A DNA stretch of 64,000 nucleotides from UBA5018 sp947463165 (lineage in GTDB: Bacteria > Cyanobacteriota > Cyanobacteriia > PCC-6307 > Cyanobiaceae), in the NCBI GenBank assembly GCA_943371245.1, contig CALRTY020000021.1, positions 3,367 through 67,366 of the forward strand, in the 5' to 3' direction. The translations under genes were made by a program, and so were the position numbers. The first letter of the stretch is position 1; the number at the start of each line of letters is the position of its first letter. Positions 34,347 to 43,536 of this stretch are shown here, in pieces. The notes beneath the pieces are model-generated. The model was not told the DNA's origin, made no database searches, and was given only the letters and a program-made list of their open reading frames with translations.

Positions 34347-36545
34347 ATGAACAGCTCGGCCACTCTTTCTTCCCTGCCTCTCCTCGCCGGCGCTGGATTG
34401 CCTGAATTTCATGATATAAATCCTGACCAGGTAACCCAGGGTATTCCCCTGCTGCTGGAACAGCTTAATGCTGAACTTACAGCGTTAGAAGGCTGCCTTG
34501 ATCAACGATTGGCTGGCGATTCAGCCTTGACTTGGGACGAGGTGATGCAGCCTCTACACCTGCTTGGCGAAAGATTGCGCTGGAGTTGGGGGGTGGTAAG
34601 CCATCTAAATGGGGTGTGTAATACGCCGGAACTGCGCCAAGCCCACCAAAACCAGCAGGCTGCTGTGGTGGCTTTTGGCAATCGGGTGGGTCAATCGCGC
34701 ACTATTTACAGAGCCCTGGAACAATTGCAGGCTGGAGATGAATACCTTGATGCCACCCAGAGGCGCATTGTGGCGGCGGAACTGCGGGAGATGCAGTTGC
34801 GGGGGGTGGGCCTAGAGGGAGCAGAGCAGCAGGAGTTCAATGCAGCTACCGCCAACTTGGCCCAGTTGGCCTCCCAGTATGGAAACAACGTGCTTGATGC
34901 CACCAACGACTGGAGTCTTAAGCTGAGCGAAGCAGCCGATCTGGCCGGTTTGCCTGCCAGTCTTCGCCAGTTGCTGGCCGATGCGGCCCAGCAGGCCGGC
35001 GAAACTGGCTGGCGGATGGGTTTGGATATGCCTCGGCTGGTGCCATTTCTCAAATACAGCCAAAGGCGTGACCTGCGCGAACAAGTTTATCGTGCCCAGG
35101 TGGGCAGGGCCTCCAGCGGTGAGTTAAATAATCTACCCTTAATCGAGCAGATTCTTAGTCTACGGCTGCGGCAAGCCCAACTTCTAGGCTATGCCAACTG
35201 GGCGGAGGTGAGCTTGGCCGCCAAGATGGCCAATTCTGTGGCAGAGGTGGAACAGCTTTTGGAGGAACTGCGGGCCGCCGCCTATCCAGTAGCCCAGGCT
35301 GAATTAGCACAACTGCGGGCCTGCGCTCAGCGCCATGGCTGCCCAGAAGCGGAGGACTTTAAGCCCTGGGACGTTAGTTACTGGTCTGAACTGCTGCGCC
35401 AGGAAAGCTTTGAGTTGGATAGCGAGGCCGTGAGGCCCTACTTTCCACTGGATCAAGTGCTGCAGGGCCTGTTTCAGCTCTGCCAGAGACTTTTTGATAT
35501 TCGCATTGTCGATGCCGATCAAGTTCATGGCAATAACCTGGCTGCGAATGATCTGATTACCAGTAACCTGGCTGGTGGCGATTTAGATGGCAATAACCTG
35601 GCTGGTGAGAATATAAATCGTCAAAGTCTGGCCCCTCGATGGCATGCCGATGTTCGCTTTTTCCATGTGCTCGATGCTGCCAGCGAACTGCCCCTGGCCT
35701 CCTTCTATCTGGATCCCTTCAGCAGGCCCGGTAGTAAGCGGGGCGGCGCCTGGATGGATGAGTGTTTGGGGCGAGGTACCAGTGGCAGCGGCGCACCAGT
35801 GCTGCCGGTGGCCTATCTGATTTGCAACCAGAGCCCACCGCTGGGAGATACTCCTAGCCTGATGACATTTGATGAAGTGGAAACGCTCTTCCACGAATTT
35901 GGCCATGGCTTACAGCACATGCTCACCACTGTGGATCGGCCTCAAGCTGCTGGGATCAACCAGGTGGAGTGGGATGCAGTAGAGCTTCCCAGTCAGTTCA
36001 TGGAGAACTGGTGTTATGACCGGGCCACCTTATTTGGCATGGCCCGCCATTGGCAGAGCGGCGCCCTCTTGCCGGAAGAGGAGTATCAAAAGCTGCTGGC
36101 CGCTCGCACCTTTATGGGTGGTTCCGCCACCTTGCGGCAGGTGCACTTAGCACTCACTGATCTGAGGCTGCACAGTAGTTGGACTCCCACCAGTGGTGAA
36201 ACGCCTGATCAACTAAGGCGTAAGTTGGCCCCTAGCACCACCATACTGGAGCCAATTAAAGAAGATGCTTTCCTGTGCGCCTTCAGTCATATATTTGCCG
36301 GAGGATATGCTGCTGGCTACTATTCCTACAAGTGGGCTGAAGTGTTAAGTGCCGATGCCTTCAGTGCTTTCGAAGAGGTAGGACTTGACCAGGAGGATGA
36401 AATTGTCGCCATCGGCAGACGTTTCCGGGCCACTGTATTGAGTTTAGGTGGCAGCCGTTCCCCCGCCGAAGTATATGAGCAGTTTCGAGGTCGCCCTGCA
36501 AATACTGAGGCCTTGATTCGCCATTCTGGCTTAGTGACAGCTTAA
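34347..36545 (+). CDS. prlC: M3 oligopeptidase (OpdA/PrlC-like) with pentapeptide-like insert
   Basis: The cytoplasmic zinc peptidase degrades short peptides, including cleaved signal peptides. The 732-residue protein has the M3 layout with VETLFHEFGHGLQHML (HEFGH at about residue 516) and the third ligand region VEWDAVELPSQFMENW. The C-terminal FAGGYAAGYYSYKWAEVLSADAF region is typical. It is about 50 residues longer than E. coli OpdA. Much of the excess is an insert at about residues 395-428 made of five-residue units (NNLAA, NDLIT, SNLAG, GDLDG, NNLAG, ENINR, QSLAP) just before RWHADVRFF. Confidence 0.93.
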   Translation: MNSSATLSSLPLLAGAGLPEFHDINPDQVTQGIPLLLEQLNAELTALEGCLDQRLAGDSALTWDEVMQPLHLLGERLRWSWGVVSHLNGVCNTPELRQAHQNQQAAVVAFGNRVGQSRTIYRALEQLQAGDEYLDATQRRIVAAELREMQLRGVGLEGAEQQEFNAATANLAQLASQYGNNVLDATNDWSLKLSEAADLAGLPASLRQLLADAAQQAGETGWRMGLDMPRLVPFLKYSQRRDLREQVYRAQVGRASSGELNNLPLIEQILSLRLRQAQLLGYANWAEVSLAAKMANSVAEVEQLLEELRAAAYPVAQAELAQLRACAQRHGCPEAEDFKPWDVSYWSELLRQESFELDSEAVRPYFPLDQVLQGLFQLCQRLFDIRIVDADQVHGNNLAANDLITSNLAGGDLDGNNLAGENINRQSLAPRWHADVRFFHVLDAASELPLASFYLDPFSRPGSKRGGAWMDECLGRGTSGSGAPVLPVAYLICNQSPPLGDTPSLMTFDEVETLFHEFGHGLQHMLTTVDRPQAAGINQVEWDAVELPSQFMENWCYDRATLFGMARHWQSGALLPEEEYQKLLAARTFMGGSATLRQVHLALTDLRLHSSWTPTSGETPDQLRRKLAPSTTILEPIKEDAFLCAFSHIFAGGYAAGYYSYKWAEVLSADAFSAFEEVGLDQEDEIVAIGRRFRATVLSLGGSRSPAEVYEQFRGRPANTEALIRHSGLVTA

Positions 36546-36745
36546 TCAGCTGCTATTGCCCCCCCTGCTACTACTGCTGCTACATATCGACACGCCAAAG
36601 ACCGGTACTATTCCCATCTCAATCCTGCGAATCAGAAGATGCCTGGTTTTTGAGTAATTTGCATATTGCGAGATAGTTAAAATTGATTTTTTAGCATGGT
36701 TTAAGAAATAATGATATTAATACACCTTTCGCGGTTTTTCAGCCA

Positions 36746-37183
36746 TTATTCTCGGTGATAAGGGCCTCCTTGTAGAATCGACTGGGCGCGATAAAGCTGT
36801 TCTAGTAGGATCAATCTTGCTAGTTCGTGGGGGAATGTCATCGGCGAGAGGCTGAGGCACCAGGCGGCTTTCGCTTTAAGTGATGCATCTATGCCGCCGG
36901 CGCCGCCAATCACAAAGGCCAGGCGGTCAGATCCCAGCTGAGACAACTTCTGGGCAAACTTCACTGAAGTTAAACATTCCCCCTCTTCACTGAGAACCAC
37001 GAGTTGCTCATCGGGCTTGATTGCCAGCAACACGGCACCGGCTTCCCGTTCCATACCCCCATCACGCAGTTCCAAGATACTCAGCCCAGGCAGGCGTTTT
37101 AGCAACAGGGCAATACCCTCGCGAATCCAGCTCTTGCGTACCTTCCCCACCGCTATCAGTCGGATTCGGGTAAAATTAAGCAC
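36746..37183 (-). CDS. rlmH: 23S rRNA (pseudouridine-1915 N3)-methyltransferase
   Basis: RlmH is a small SPOUT methyltransferase that methylates pseudouridine 1915 of 23S rRNA in helix 69. The 145-residue protein has the N-terminal IRLIAVGKVRKSW, the SAM-binding loop FVIGGAGGID and the typical C-terminal LILLEQLYRAQSILQGGPYHRE-like end (the last 12 residues are the knot motif). The start is a GTG at 37183. The 200 bases downstream, up to the M3 gene, are AT-rich and empty. Confidence 0.96.
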   Translation of the reverse strand: MLNFTRIRLIAVGKVRKSWIREGIALLLKRLPGLSILELRDGGMEREAGAVLLAIKPDEQLVVLSEEGECLTSVKFAQKLSQLGSDRLAFVIGGAGGIDASLKAKAAWCLSLSPMTFPHELARLILLEQLYRAQSILQGGPYHRE

Positions 37184-37194
37184 CGCACAAATGC

Positions 37195-38769
37195 TTAATT
37201 AGTGCCAAGGCGAGTTGTGACGTCTCTTAGGGGGATTTGGCTGTTGCCCCAGCCTGAATCCGTTATGAATGAGCTGGCGTTAGGGGAGGGTCTCACGCCA
37301 GCGCCTGCCGCAAACGAACCCTTGGTCCAAGCCAGGATCAACGGGCCAAGAACTCCGCCATCGGCACTGGTGCCAGGCCTTAGGTTGAAGTGATCGCCCC
37401 CTTTGGCTAGCACCAGCCGGTTGCCCAGGGCTCTACTGCGGGCCATGGGGTTAATCGCTTCTGGGTCGGGCGGTACCACCCAGTCATGGCTGCCGCTCAC
37501 CAATAGCACCCGGCCGGTCATGCCCTGGGCTGCCCCTTGATCAAACAAAAGCGAAGTGGGTGGACTTACGGCTACCACCGAAATCACCCGTGCATCCTGT
37601 ATAGCACCGCGACGCACCCCTTTAAGCCAACTGCACTGCAGTGTCCAACTGAGGTTGCGTTCTGGGTCGTTGATGTCGGAGCAGCGGGAGCGCAGCAGGG
37701 TATCGCTGGGTTTGACTCCGGCCAGCTGCAAGGTGGTGGTGGCCCCCCATGAATGGCCAATCACCACTACCCGATCACCCCTTACTCCAGCAAAACTTGG
37801 TAGCCGATCAGCGGCTACTGCGTCAATTACGGCACTGATGTCGCGGGGCCGCAGTTCTAGTTCTTCAGGACCTGGTGGCGGTACTTGGCCGCTGAGCATG
37901 GCCTGCTGCTGGCTGCTATCGCTGCCGGGGTGATAGGGCAACACCACGCTGTAGCCCTGACCAGCCAGCAGCCTTGCCCAGCCCTCAAAACTCTCTGGCC
38001 CATCCCAAAGACCATGGGAGATCACCACCAACTGGCCGTTTGCTCCGCGAGTGGGCCTTAGCAATAGCAACTTGAGCGGCTCTTGGCGGTGGGGCACCGC
38101 TAGCTGAAATTCCGAGCGTTGCAGCGGTAGAGGATCACCAGTAGTTGCTGTGACAGTAACTGCCGGGGTGGAGTTCAACAGGGCTTCGGCGCGGCGATGC
38201 TGCCGTTGCATCTTTTCGAGGATGTAGCGGGCCCGACCCAAATCCAAGGTGACAGATTTTCCGGGGATCGCCTTCATCAAGGCCAGCAGGCTGGGTTCGC
38301 CATTGATGGAAGCTTTGCGAAAAGCCTCCTGGAGGGTGCGGCCGCTGAGATCTGGGCTACGTCCCTGAATACTGCCGAAAGAGGAGAGCACCAGCAGGGC
38401 CTGCTCCAATAGGGGGGAACCCACCGAACCATCAGCTACCTGGGTAAGGCTCAGTGGTACTGGAGCATTTAGAAGTTCGATCAATTTGCGACCGATGGCA
38501 CCGTTACTGGCCCGGTCTAATTCGGCTAAATCACTATTTCCACTCACCAGGAGCTTGGGATCCGTGAGTTCATTTAGATCTACCGTGATGCTGGTCTCGA
38601 GCAGCGGCAGCTTGACGATCACTTTTTCGAGGGCCTTAGCTGAAGGCCCCCATAAGGGCAAAGTCGCAGTTAGGGCAAACACCCCCACCTGGGTGATGCT
38701 GCTGGCGATGCGGCGCAGGCGGCGCCCAGGTTCGCAGGTCATGGAAGCAGGCAGGGGTGAATGGGCCAT
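37195..38769 (-). CDS. Exported DUF1400/alpha-beta hydrolase, copy 1
   Basis: The 524-residue protein has a Sec-type signal segment (ITQVGVFALTATLPLWG, then AKALEK), an N-terminal DUF1400 region (VKLPLLETSITVDLNEL to about residue 180) and an alpha/beta hydrolase domain. The nucleophile motif is VVIGHSWGATTTLQ, with Asp in SGSHDWVVPP and His in GGDHFNL. The family is cyanobacterial and its substrate is unknown. The frame is open to 38838, but the ATG at 38769 follows the upstream gene by 4 bp and precedes the signal segment. A paralogue lies at 41950-43443 on the other strand. Confidence 0.85.
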   Translation of the reverse strand: MAHSPLPASMTCEPGRRLRRIASSITQVGVFALTATLPLWGPSAKALEKVIVKLPLLETSITVDLNELTDPKLLVSGNSDLAELDRASNGAIGRKLIELLNAPVPLSLTQVADGSVGSPLLEQALLVLSSFGSIQGRSPDLSGRTLQEAFRKASINGEPSLLALMKAIPGKSVTLDLGRARYILEKMQRQHRRAEALLNSTPAVTVTATTGDPLPLQRSEFQLAVPHRQEPLKLLLLRPTRGANGQLVVISHGLWDGPESFEGWARLLAGQGYSVVLPYHPGSDSSQQQAMLSGQVPPPGPEELELRPRDISAVIDAVAADRLPSFAGVRGDRVVVIGHSWGATTTLQLAGVKPSDTLLRSRCSDINDPERNLSWTLQCSWLKGVRRGAIQDARVISVVAVSPPTSLLFDQGAAQGMTGRVLLVSGSHDWVVPPDPEAINPMARSRALGNRLVLAKGGDHFNLRPGTSADGGVLGPLILAWTKGSFAAGAGVRPSPNASSFITDSGWGNSQIPLRDVTTRLGTN

Positions 38770-38773
38770 GGAA

Positions 38774-39247
38774 TCAGCGGCAGCCCTGAACTGAAATTCT
38801 ATAGCTAAATCCAATCGCTGTTGGGTTGCTGCTATCACCCACCTTAAAGTTCATTTGACTGGCTTGCTTGCCCGGAACTGCCGCGAATGGGCCAAACATG
38901 CGCCCGGTGCCAACGGGAGGGCTCATGTTCTCATTGATTATCTGAAGGTTGGTGCCGTCACTGAATTTCATGAAGCCTTCCACAGGATACTTAGCCTTGG
39001 CATCTGCGGAATCGGCCGTAAAGAAAAACTTATAGCTAGTGTAGGGTTGATTTACGGTAAAATCCGTATTCCAATTTGTCTTTGTGAAGGGAATTGCCTT
39101 GGCACGGCTCAGCTTTTTGGTGACCACCGGGTTGTTGCCGTCGCCGCCGATTGGCTGCAAAAAAGTGCAGGTTGGCGCTGCGTTGGCCACTCCTGAGCCG
39201 ATCACCATACCAGCTGCAAGCAGCAGGGAAATTCGAGAAAAGCCCAT
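38774..39247 (-). CDS. Small secreted protein of unknown function
   Basis: The 157-residue protein has a clear signal peptide (SLLLAAGMVIGSGVANAAP, with cleavage after ANA). The mature part has Cys near its start and end (PTCTFLQP, VQGCR), suggesting one disulfide in a compact beta-rich domain. It lies 4 bp upstream of the DUF1400 hydrolase gene in the same orientation, so the two are likely co-expressed and both exported. I do not recognise a family. Confidence 0.75.
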   Translation of the reverse strand: MGFSRISLLLAAGMVIGSGVANAAPTCTFLQPIGGDGNNPVVTKKLSRAKAIPFTKTNWNTDFTVNQPYTSYKFFFTADSADAKAKYPVEGFMKFSDGTNLQIINENMSPPVGTGRMFGPFAAVPGKQASQMNFKVGDSSNPTAIGFSYRISVQGCR

Positions 39248-39499
39248 GGAAAGTCGGTTGGAATGAAGCCTTCATGCACCTTAATGCATCTGTGCACCCT
39301 GAACCAGCTAGCCAGCACAATCAGCCAGTTTCAGGCGACTCTGGAGATTAAGGCTTGCCTCTGATTAGGCCCGTGACACCAGGGGCGTTCCCGAGGGGCC
39401 ATAGCCCGCCTGGCCTTGGTCAAGAAGGCCTTGTGGGCCATAAGGGTCTTGGAGCCCGCCTCGCCCGGTAAGCGCGGGTTGATCGGCATGGTCCTTGGC

Positions 39500-40126
39500 T
39501 CAAGGCATTAGTAGATCGCGGCAAAGGATTTCTAAGGCCCTTGGATGGTTGATCAGTTGCCGGTGGCTGCGTACAGCTATGGACAAACTTGGGCCTAGGG
39601 GCAGTGTTGCCCGCCAGCCTGGAAATACAGTGAGGTCTTTGGGGCAGTAATAGCTGCGGCAATCTACTTCTTGTAGGTGGGATATATCCCTGTCGAGTAG
39701 CTGCAGCAGGCTGCTGCCCGGCTTCATCTCGGCAATGCCCCGCAGCAGCAAGGCCGGCACTGGTATGGCCGCCCAGGTTCCTTTGTGGGGGCTGCCGACG
39801 CTGAACAGGCGTCGCGTACGCCGGTGGCCCCCCAGCAGTTGAATCCAGTAACGTCCAACTACTCCTCCCATGGAAAAACCAAGTAGGTCGATGGGTTGAT
39901 CGACGCCAAAAGCGGCATCGATGTGGCTACCTAGCAGCCCTGCCAGCTCGGTTAAGGAGCTGGCACCCCAATGGTGGGGGAGATAGGGAATCAACAGGGG
40001 CTGGCGCCTGCCCGCCAATGCTGCCTTGAGCGGATCAAACAGGGATGGAGTATCCCAAAGTCCATGCACTAGCACCAGGGGTGTATCCCTGGTGTTGGGC
40101 AGATCAGCGGGCTCAGTTGGGTTCAA
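39500..40126 (-). CDS. Alpha/beta hydrolase, lipase-like
   Basis: The 208-residue enzyme begins with LVLVHGLWDTPSLFDPL and has the nucleophile elbow IDLLGFSMGGVVGRYWIQLL, followed by LFSVGSPHKGTWAA, as in triacylglycerol lipase/esterase relatives. The Asp and His of the triad should lie in DLTVFPGW and the SHRQLINHPRAL segment. No signal peptide is seen, and the substrate is unknown. The start is TTG at 40126. Confidence 0.85.
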   Translation of the reverse strand: MNPTEPADLPNTRDTPLVLVHGLWDTPSLFDPLKAALAGRRQPLLIPYLPHHWGASSLTELAGLLGSHIDAAFGVDQPIDLLGFSMGGVVGRYWIQLLGGHRRTRRLFSVGSPHKGTWAAIPVPALLLRGIAEMKPGSSLLQLLDRDISHLQEVDCRSYYCPKDLTVFPGWRATLPLGPSLSIAVRSHRQLINHPRALEILCRDLLMP

Positions 40127-40521
40127 GTTTGAATGATCCCAGCGCCACCCGCCAGTTCGCCTCCCAGCAGCAGCGCGATCAAAGCACCGTCGCTGGTCAG
40201 GATGGCCGCAGGTTTAGCGAAAGCAGACAGGTTCATCGATGGGGCCGCTCCGCACTGGGGATGTGAGCAGTGGCAATGGCGAGTGGGCTGACTGAGGGCT
40301 TCATCAGGGGGGCTTCACGAGGGAGCTTCATCAGGGGATGATTCGAGCATTGCTGCGGCACGGCTGCGGCACGGCTGCGGCACAGGTGCGGGCCAGGTGT
40401 TGGATAGCGGCGGATTCTGAGGCGGCTTGCGGCCTGCTCACCACCGGGCTTGGCTCGTTTGCTTCAGGCTGTGATCCCCTCAAACCCCTAATTCATTTTG
40501 GGCCCATCAGCCCCGCGCTGC
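40127..40521. other. 395-bp spacer with short repeats, no gene
   Basis: The stretch includes near repeats of GGCTTCATCAGGGG (about 40299-40340) and an 11-bp run CGGCACGGCTG in three copies (about 40360-40392). No coding frame with a family or good start is seen. Confidence 0.5.
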
Positions 40522-41049
40522 CTAGGGCTCCACAGCTGCTCCCCTGCCACCGGGTTCGCCGCGGCGCTCCGTGGCCGGGCGGGGTGGGGGCAGTTGGATG
40601 CCATTGCGTTCGTAGAGCTGGCGGATCTGCTCTTGCATGCGTCTGCGCAGTTCGGTGTTGGCCTTGCGGTCCTCGATCAAACAGGTCTTCAGGGCATCGC
40701 TATTGGTGGCAGATACCACACAGCTCTGGCTCTTCTGGAGCAGCGCAATCCGTTCCTGATGCTCTTTCAGCAGTAGCTCTTTGCGGCCAGGGAACAGCTT
40801 CTTTTGCTGTTCGGTTGTGAGCTTGGGCATAGACTGCTGCCTGCGGGCTCTGCTCTCGCCCCAGATCGGCTGGGCAGAAGCATTGGCGCCACTGAAGCCC
40901 AGCGGGCCGCTCACCGCCAGCACCAGGGCCGCCACCGTGCCAGCAGCTCTCCCATCGCCACGGCAGAAGCGCCAGGTGCCCAGGGGCCAGCACTGAGCAT
41001 TGAATAGCCAAAATTTTGTCGTCCCTGAGTTAGTTGATTGTTCGATCAT
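40522..41049 (-). CDS. Exported hypothetical protein, helical
   Basis: The 175-residue protein has a hydrophobic export segment (AGTVAALVLAVSGPLGFSGA, then NASAQPIWG). The mature part is charged and helical (LTTEQQKKLFPGRKELLLKE, then LEKS-like LLQKSQSCVVSATNSDALK), with two Cys that may pair, and ends in a Pro/Arg/Gly-rich tail. It is unrecognised. An internal start nearer the signal segment is possible because the first 30 residues look unusual. Confidence 0.6.
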   Translation of the reverse strand: MIEQSTNSGTTKFWLFNAQCWPLGTWRFCRGDGRAAGTVAALVLAVSGPLGFSGANASAQPIWGESRARRQQSMPKLTTEQQKKLFPGRKELLLKEHQERIALLQKSQSCVVSATNSDALKTCLIEDRKANTELRRRMQEQIRQLYERNGIQLPPPRPATERRGEPGGRGAAVEP

Positions 41050-41224
41050 TGAACTTTGCTCTCTGAGGTCAAATTCAGCCTGGAGCTCAAATGTGACTGA
41101 GGACTGCTCCCTGCGGAGTTGTTACAGGTTGTGACCAGCCGCTTAACTCCAAGGCAAACCGCTGCGGCCGCCCAGGGCCCGGCTGCAGGGCCCGGCAGCT
41201 CAGATGGCCCCCATGGGCCCATGG

Positions 41225-41779
41225 CTAAACGCTCGGCAATCGCCATTCCCAGGCCGCCATGTCCATTATTCCTCCGGGCCGGGGTGCTGAGCTGGCATCG
41301 AGATCAACCGCATTGAGACTGCGGCGCAGTTGCCCCAGGGGCCGCCTCACCTCCAGGTTCAGATACAGGCTGGTGCTAACTAGACTAACGCTGCCAAAGA
41401 TGAGCAGGCGCTGCATCCGTTGCGGGATGCCGGCATATTTGATGCCAGCCTTCTCGCCCCTCTTTACCGCCAAGATTTCACCCCAGTGGCAGCTGAGCAG
41501 CAGACGGCCGGTTGCTGGCGCAGCCAGGACTTGAAAGCAACTCGTATAACTGCTCGTTTGGCTAACCAGTGCAAGTGGTAGCTTTGCTGCCGCAATACTT
41601 ACCGCAAGCGCTTGCCGCAGCGTGAGATCGATCAAGCCGGTTGTTTTCGATTTGCTTTTTGCTTCTATCAAGTTTATTTGTTGGGGAGGCTCTGGAAAAC
41701 TGCCATTTAGGCGCTTCCGCTGCCAGCCGAGAACTTTTGCGGCATCAGAGCTCTTTTGGCAGTGGCTCGGGTTTCCCAA
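41225..41779 (-). CDS. Doubtful ORF, possible remnant of a membrane sensor
   Basis: The 184-residue frame has no recognisable domain over most of its length. Near its C-terminus a membrane segment (LLIFGSVSLVSTSLYL) is followed by VRRPLGQLRRSLNAVDLD, which looks like the start of a HAMP linker, but nothing follows. This may be a fragment of a sensor kinase or cyclase gene. The flanks (41050-41224 and 41780-41949) hold nothing else I can name. Confidence 0.3.
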   Translation of the reverse strand: MGNPSHCQKSSDAAKVLGWQRKRLNGSFPEPPQQINLIEAKSKSKTTGLIDLTLRQALAVSIAAAKLPLALVSQTSSYTSCFQVLAAPATGRLLLSCHWGEILAVKRGEKAGIKYAGIPQRMQRLLIFGSVSLVSTSLYLNLEVRRPLGQLRRSLNAVDLDASSAPRPGGIMDMAAWEWRLPSV

Positions 41780-41949
41780 GGCCTACTTAGGGTAATTACG
41801 TGGATTCCGCTTGAGATTAGCCAGTCTTTCTCATGGGTTTAACCAATCTTTTGTCCGGGTTTGATCAGTTTTCTGCCAGGGCTCAGCTAGCTTGCCGTGT
41901 GGGCTTGACCACGCTTCGATGGTCTAAGCTGACTGTCGCTGAAAGCTTA

Positions 41950-43443
41950 ATGCTGGACATGCTTGCCGCGCCACTTCGTTTGTCTATCCGGCGAGCCAGT
42001 GCAGTGCTGCTGGCTGGCTGTCCCTGGTTGCTAATCACTCCTTCGGCGTCCGCTCTTGAGAATCTGGCCTTGAAGTTGCCGGTTGCTGATATAACTATTA
42101 CGGCTAAGGTGTCTGAATTGTCTAGCCCTGATGCCCTCTGGGCTGGCAGTAGCGATCTGGCCGAATTGAACCGGGCCACCGATGGTAACTATGCCCGCAT
42201 TATCCAGGAGCTTTTCGATACCCCATTGCCTAAGCCGCCCGCAGATGGGATTCCAGATGCGCCCATGGCCCAGGAAATAGAAGTATTATTAAAGCAATTG
42301 ATTGATGTGGATCCTGGCAATACTCAGGTTATCACCCGTGATCCTGTGCAAGCGGGTCTGAAAGTAGCGGTTGCCAGGGGTGGCCCGTTAACGCTGCTTT
42401 CCCTGTTGCAGTCTATCCCTGGTAAAAGCATCACTATCCGCCTGGATCGGGCCATGCCTTTTATCAGGCGCAGGGCTAGGGATGCCCAGGAGATCGATCA
42501 GCTAATTGAAGGATTAGCCAAGTTGCCTGCCGCCCCGGCTGACCAGTTGCGAGCCGGTGCTCAAGCGATTCAAACCAGCCTGGTCAAGGTTCCAGTGCCT
42601 GGCTCCAGCGAGATCCTGGAGGTAACCGTGGTGCGCCCCCAGGGCGCTCCAACTCTGCCTGCGGTGGTGATCTCCCATGGGCTCTGGGATGCGCCAGAAA
42701 GTTTTCTCGGCTGGGCCCAGCACTTGGCCAGCCATGGCGCACCAGTGTTTCTGCCCCGCCACTCCGGCAGTGACATCAACGAGCAGGCGGCCATGCTGGC
42801 TGGCCATGCCCCACCTCCTGATCCCAAGGAATTTCTGCGGCGCCCCATGGATGTGCGGGCGGTGCTCGATGCCCTCGATGCTGGCGCCATCCCCCAGGCC
42901 AAGGGAATTACCAGCCGCCAAGCCACCTTTATTGGTCATTCCTGGGGTGCCACCACGGCCCTGCAATTGGCAGGAGCCCGCAGCCTGCCCGCGCAAGTTT
43001 GGCAGGCCTGTGGAGTGTTAAATAATCCCAACTCCAACATCAGTTGGGTGCTGCAGTGCACCTTTCTGAAGGCGGCCACTGATAGTTCTATGGCTGACGG
43101 GCGGATCGCCCGCTTGGTGGCAGTCAGTCCACCCCAGGGGTTGGTGTTTGCCGCAGGCTTGGGAGACCTGAGCATTCCAGTGATGCTGGTTTCCGGCAGC
43201 CGAGATTGGGTGGTGCCCACCAGACCGGAAGCCTTGGTTCCCTATGGCAAATACCCAAAGGGGATTAGCCCATTGGTGCTGGTGGAAGGGGGTACCCACT
43301 TCAACCTGCCCGCTAAGGCCAGCAGTAATGGTGGGCCCCTGAGGGCCCTGCTGTTGAGCTGGGTACAGGGCAAAGGCTTGGACAAAGCGGCCGCCGTGGC
43401 TGATCCCAACGGCCTGGGGCTGCGGCTCGTGGCCCAGCCCTGA
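41950..43443 (+). CDS. Exported DUF1400/alpha-beta hydrolase, copy 2
   Basis: This 497-residue protein is a paralogue of the gene at 37195-38769. It has a signal segment (ASAVLLAGCPWLLITPSASA), a DUF1400 region beginning LENLALKLPVADITITAKV, and a hydrolase domain with TFIGHSWGATTALQ, SGSRDWVVPT and GGTHFNL, giving the Ser/Asp/His triad. The frame is open to 41833, but the first 39 residues look repeat-like and precede the signal, so the ATG at 41950 is chosen. The copies are on opposite strands about 3 kb apart and have diverged well. Confidence 0.85.
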   Translation: MLDMLAAPLRLSIRRASAVLLAGCPWLLITPSASALENLALKLPVADITITAKVSELSSPDALWAGSSDLAELNRATDGNYARIIQELFDTPLPKPPADGIPDAPMAQEIEVLLKQLIDVDPGNTQVITRDPVQAGLKVAVARGGPLTLLSLLQSIPGKSITIRLDRAMPFIRRRARDAQEIDQLIEGLAKLPAAPADQLRAGAQAIQTSLVKVPVPGSSEILEVTVVRPQGAPTLPAVVISHGLWDAPESFLGWAQHLASHGAPVFLPRHSGSDINEQAAMLAGHAPPPDPKEFLRRPMDVRAVLDALDAGAIPQAKGITSRQATFIGHSWGATTALQLAGARSLPAQVWQACGVLNNPNSNISWVLQCTFLKAATDSSMADGRIARLVAVSPPQGLVFAAGLGDLSIPVMLVSGSRDWVVPTRPEALVPYGKYPKGISPLVLVEGGTHFNLPAKASSNGGPLRALLLSWVQGKGLDKAAAVADPNGLGLRLVAQP

Positions 43444-43452
43444 CCAGCTGGT

Positions 43453-43536
43453 TCAGGCCTGTTGCTCCAGCTTCTTGACGATAAGCACCATCAGCAGCAG
43501 GGAACCGGCCAGGGCAATCAACAGGGCGATGGTCAT
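43453..43536 (-). CDS. Possible 27-residue single-span membrane peptide
   Basis: An ATG at 43536 opens a 27-codon frame with one clean membrane span (IALLIALAGSLLLMVLIV) and a charged end KKLEQQA, ending TGA at 43453. The layout resembles the small subunits of cyanobacterial photosystems and NDH-1, but it matches none that I remember (PsbM, PsbT, PetN, PetL, Psb30, PsaM and others). Its start overlaps that of the divergent GGCT gene by 8 bases, which is unusual. An in-frame GTG at 43557 is also possible. Confidence 0.35.
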   Translation of the reverse strand: MTIALLIALAGSLLLMVLIVKKLEQQA

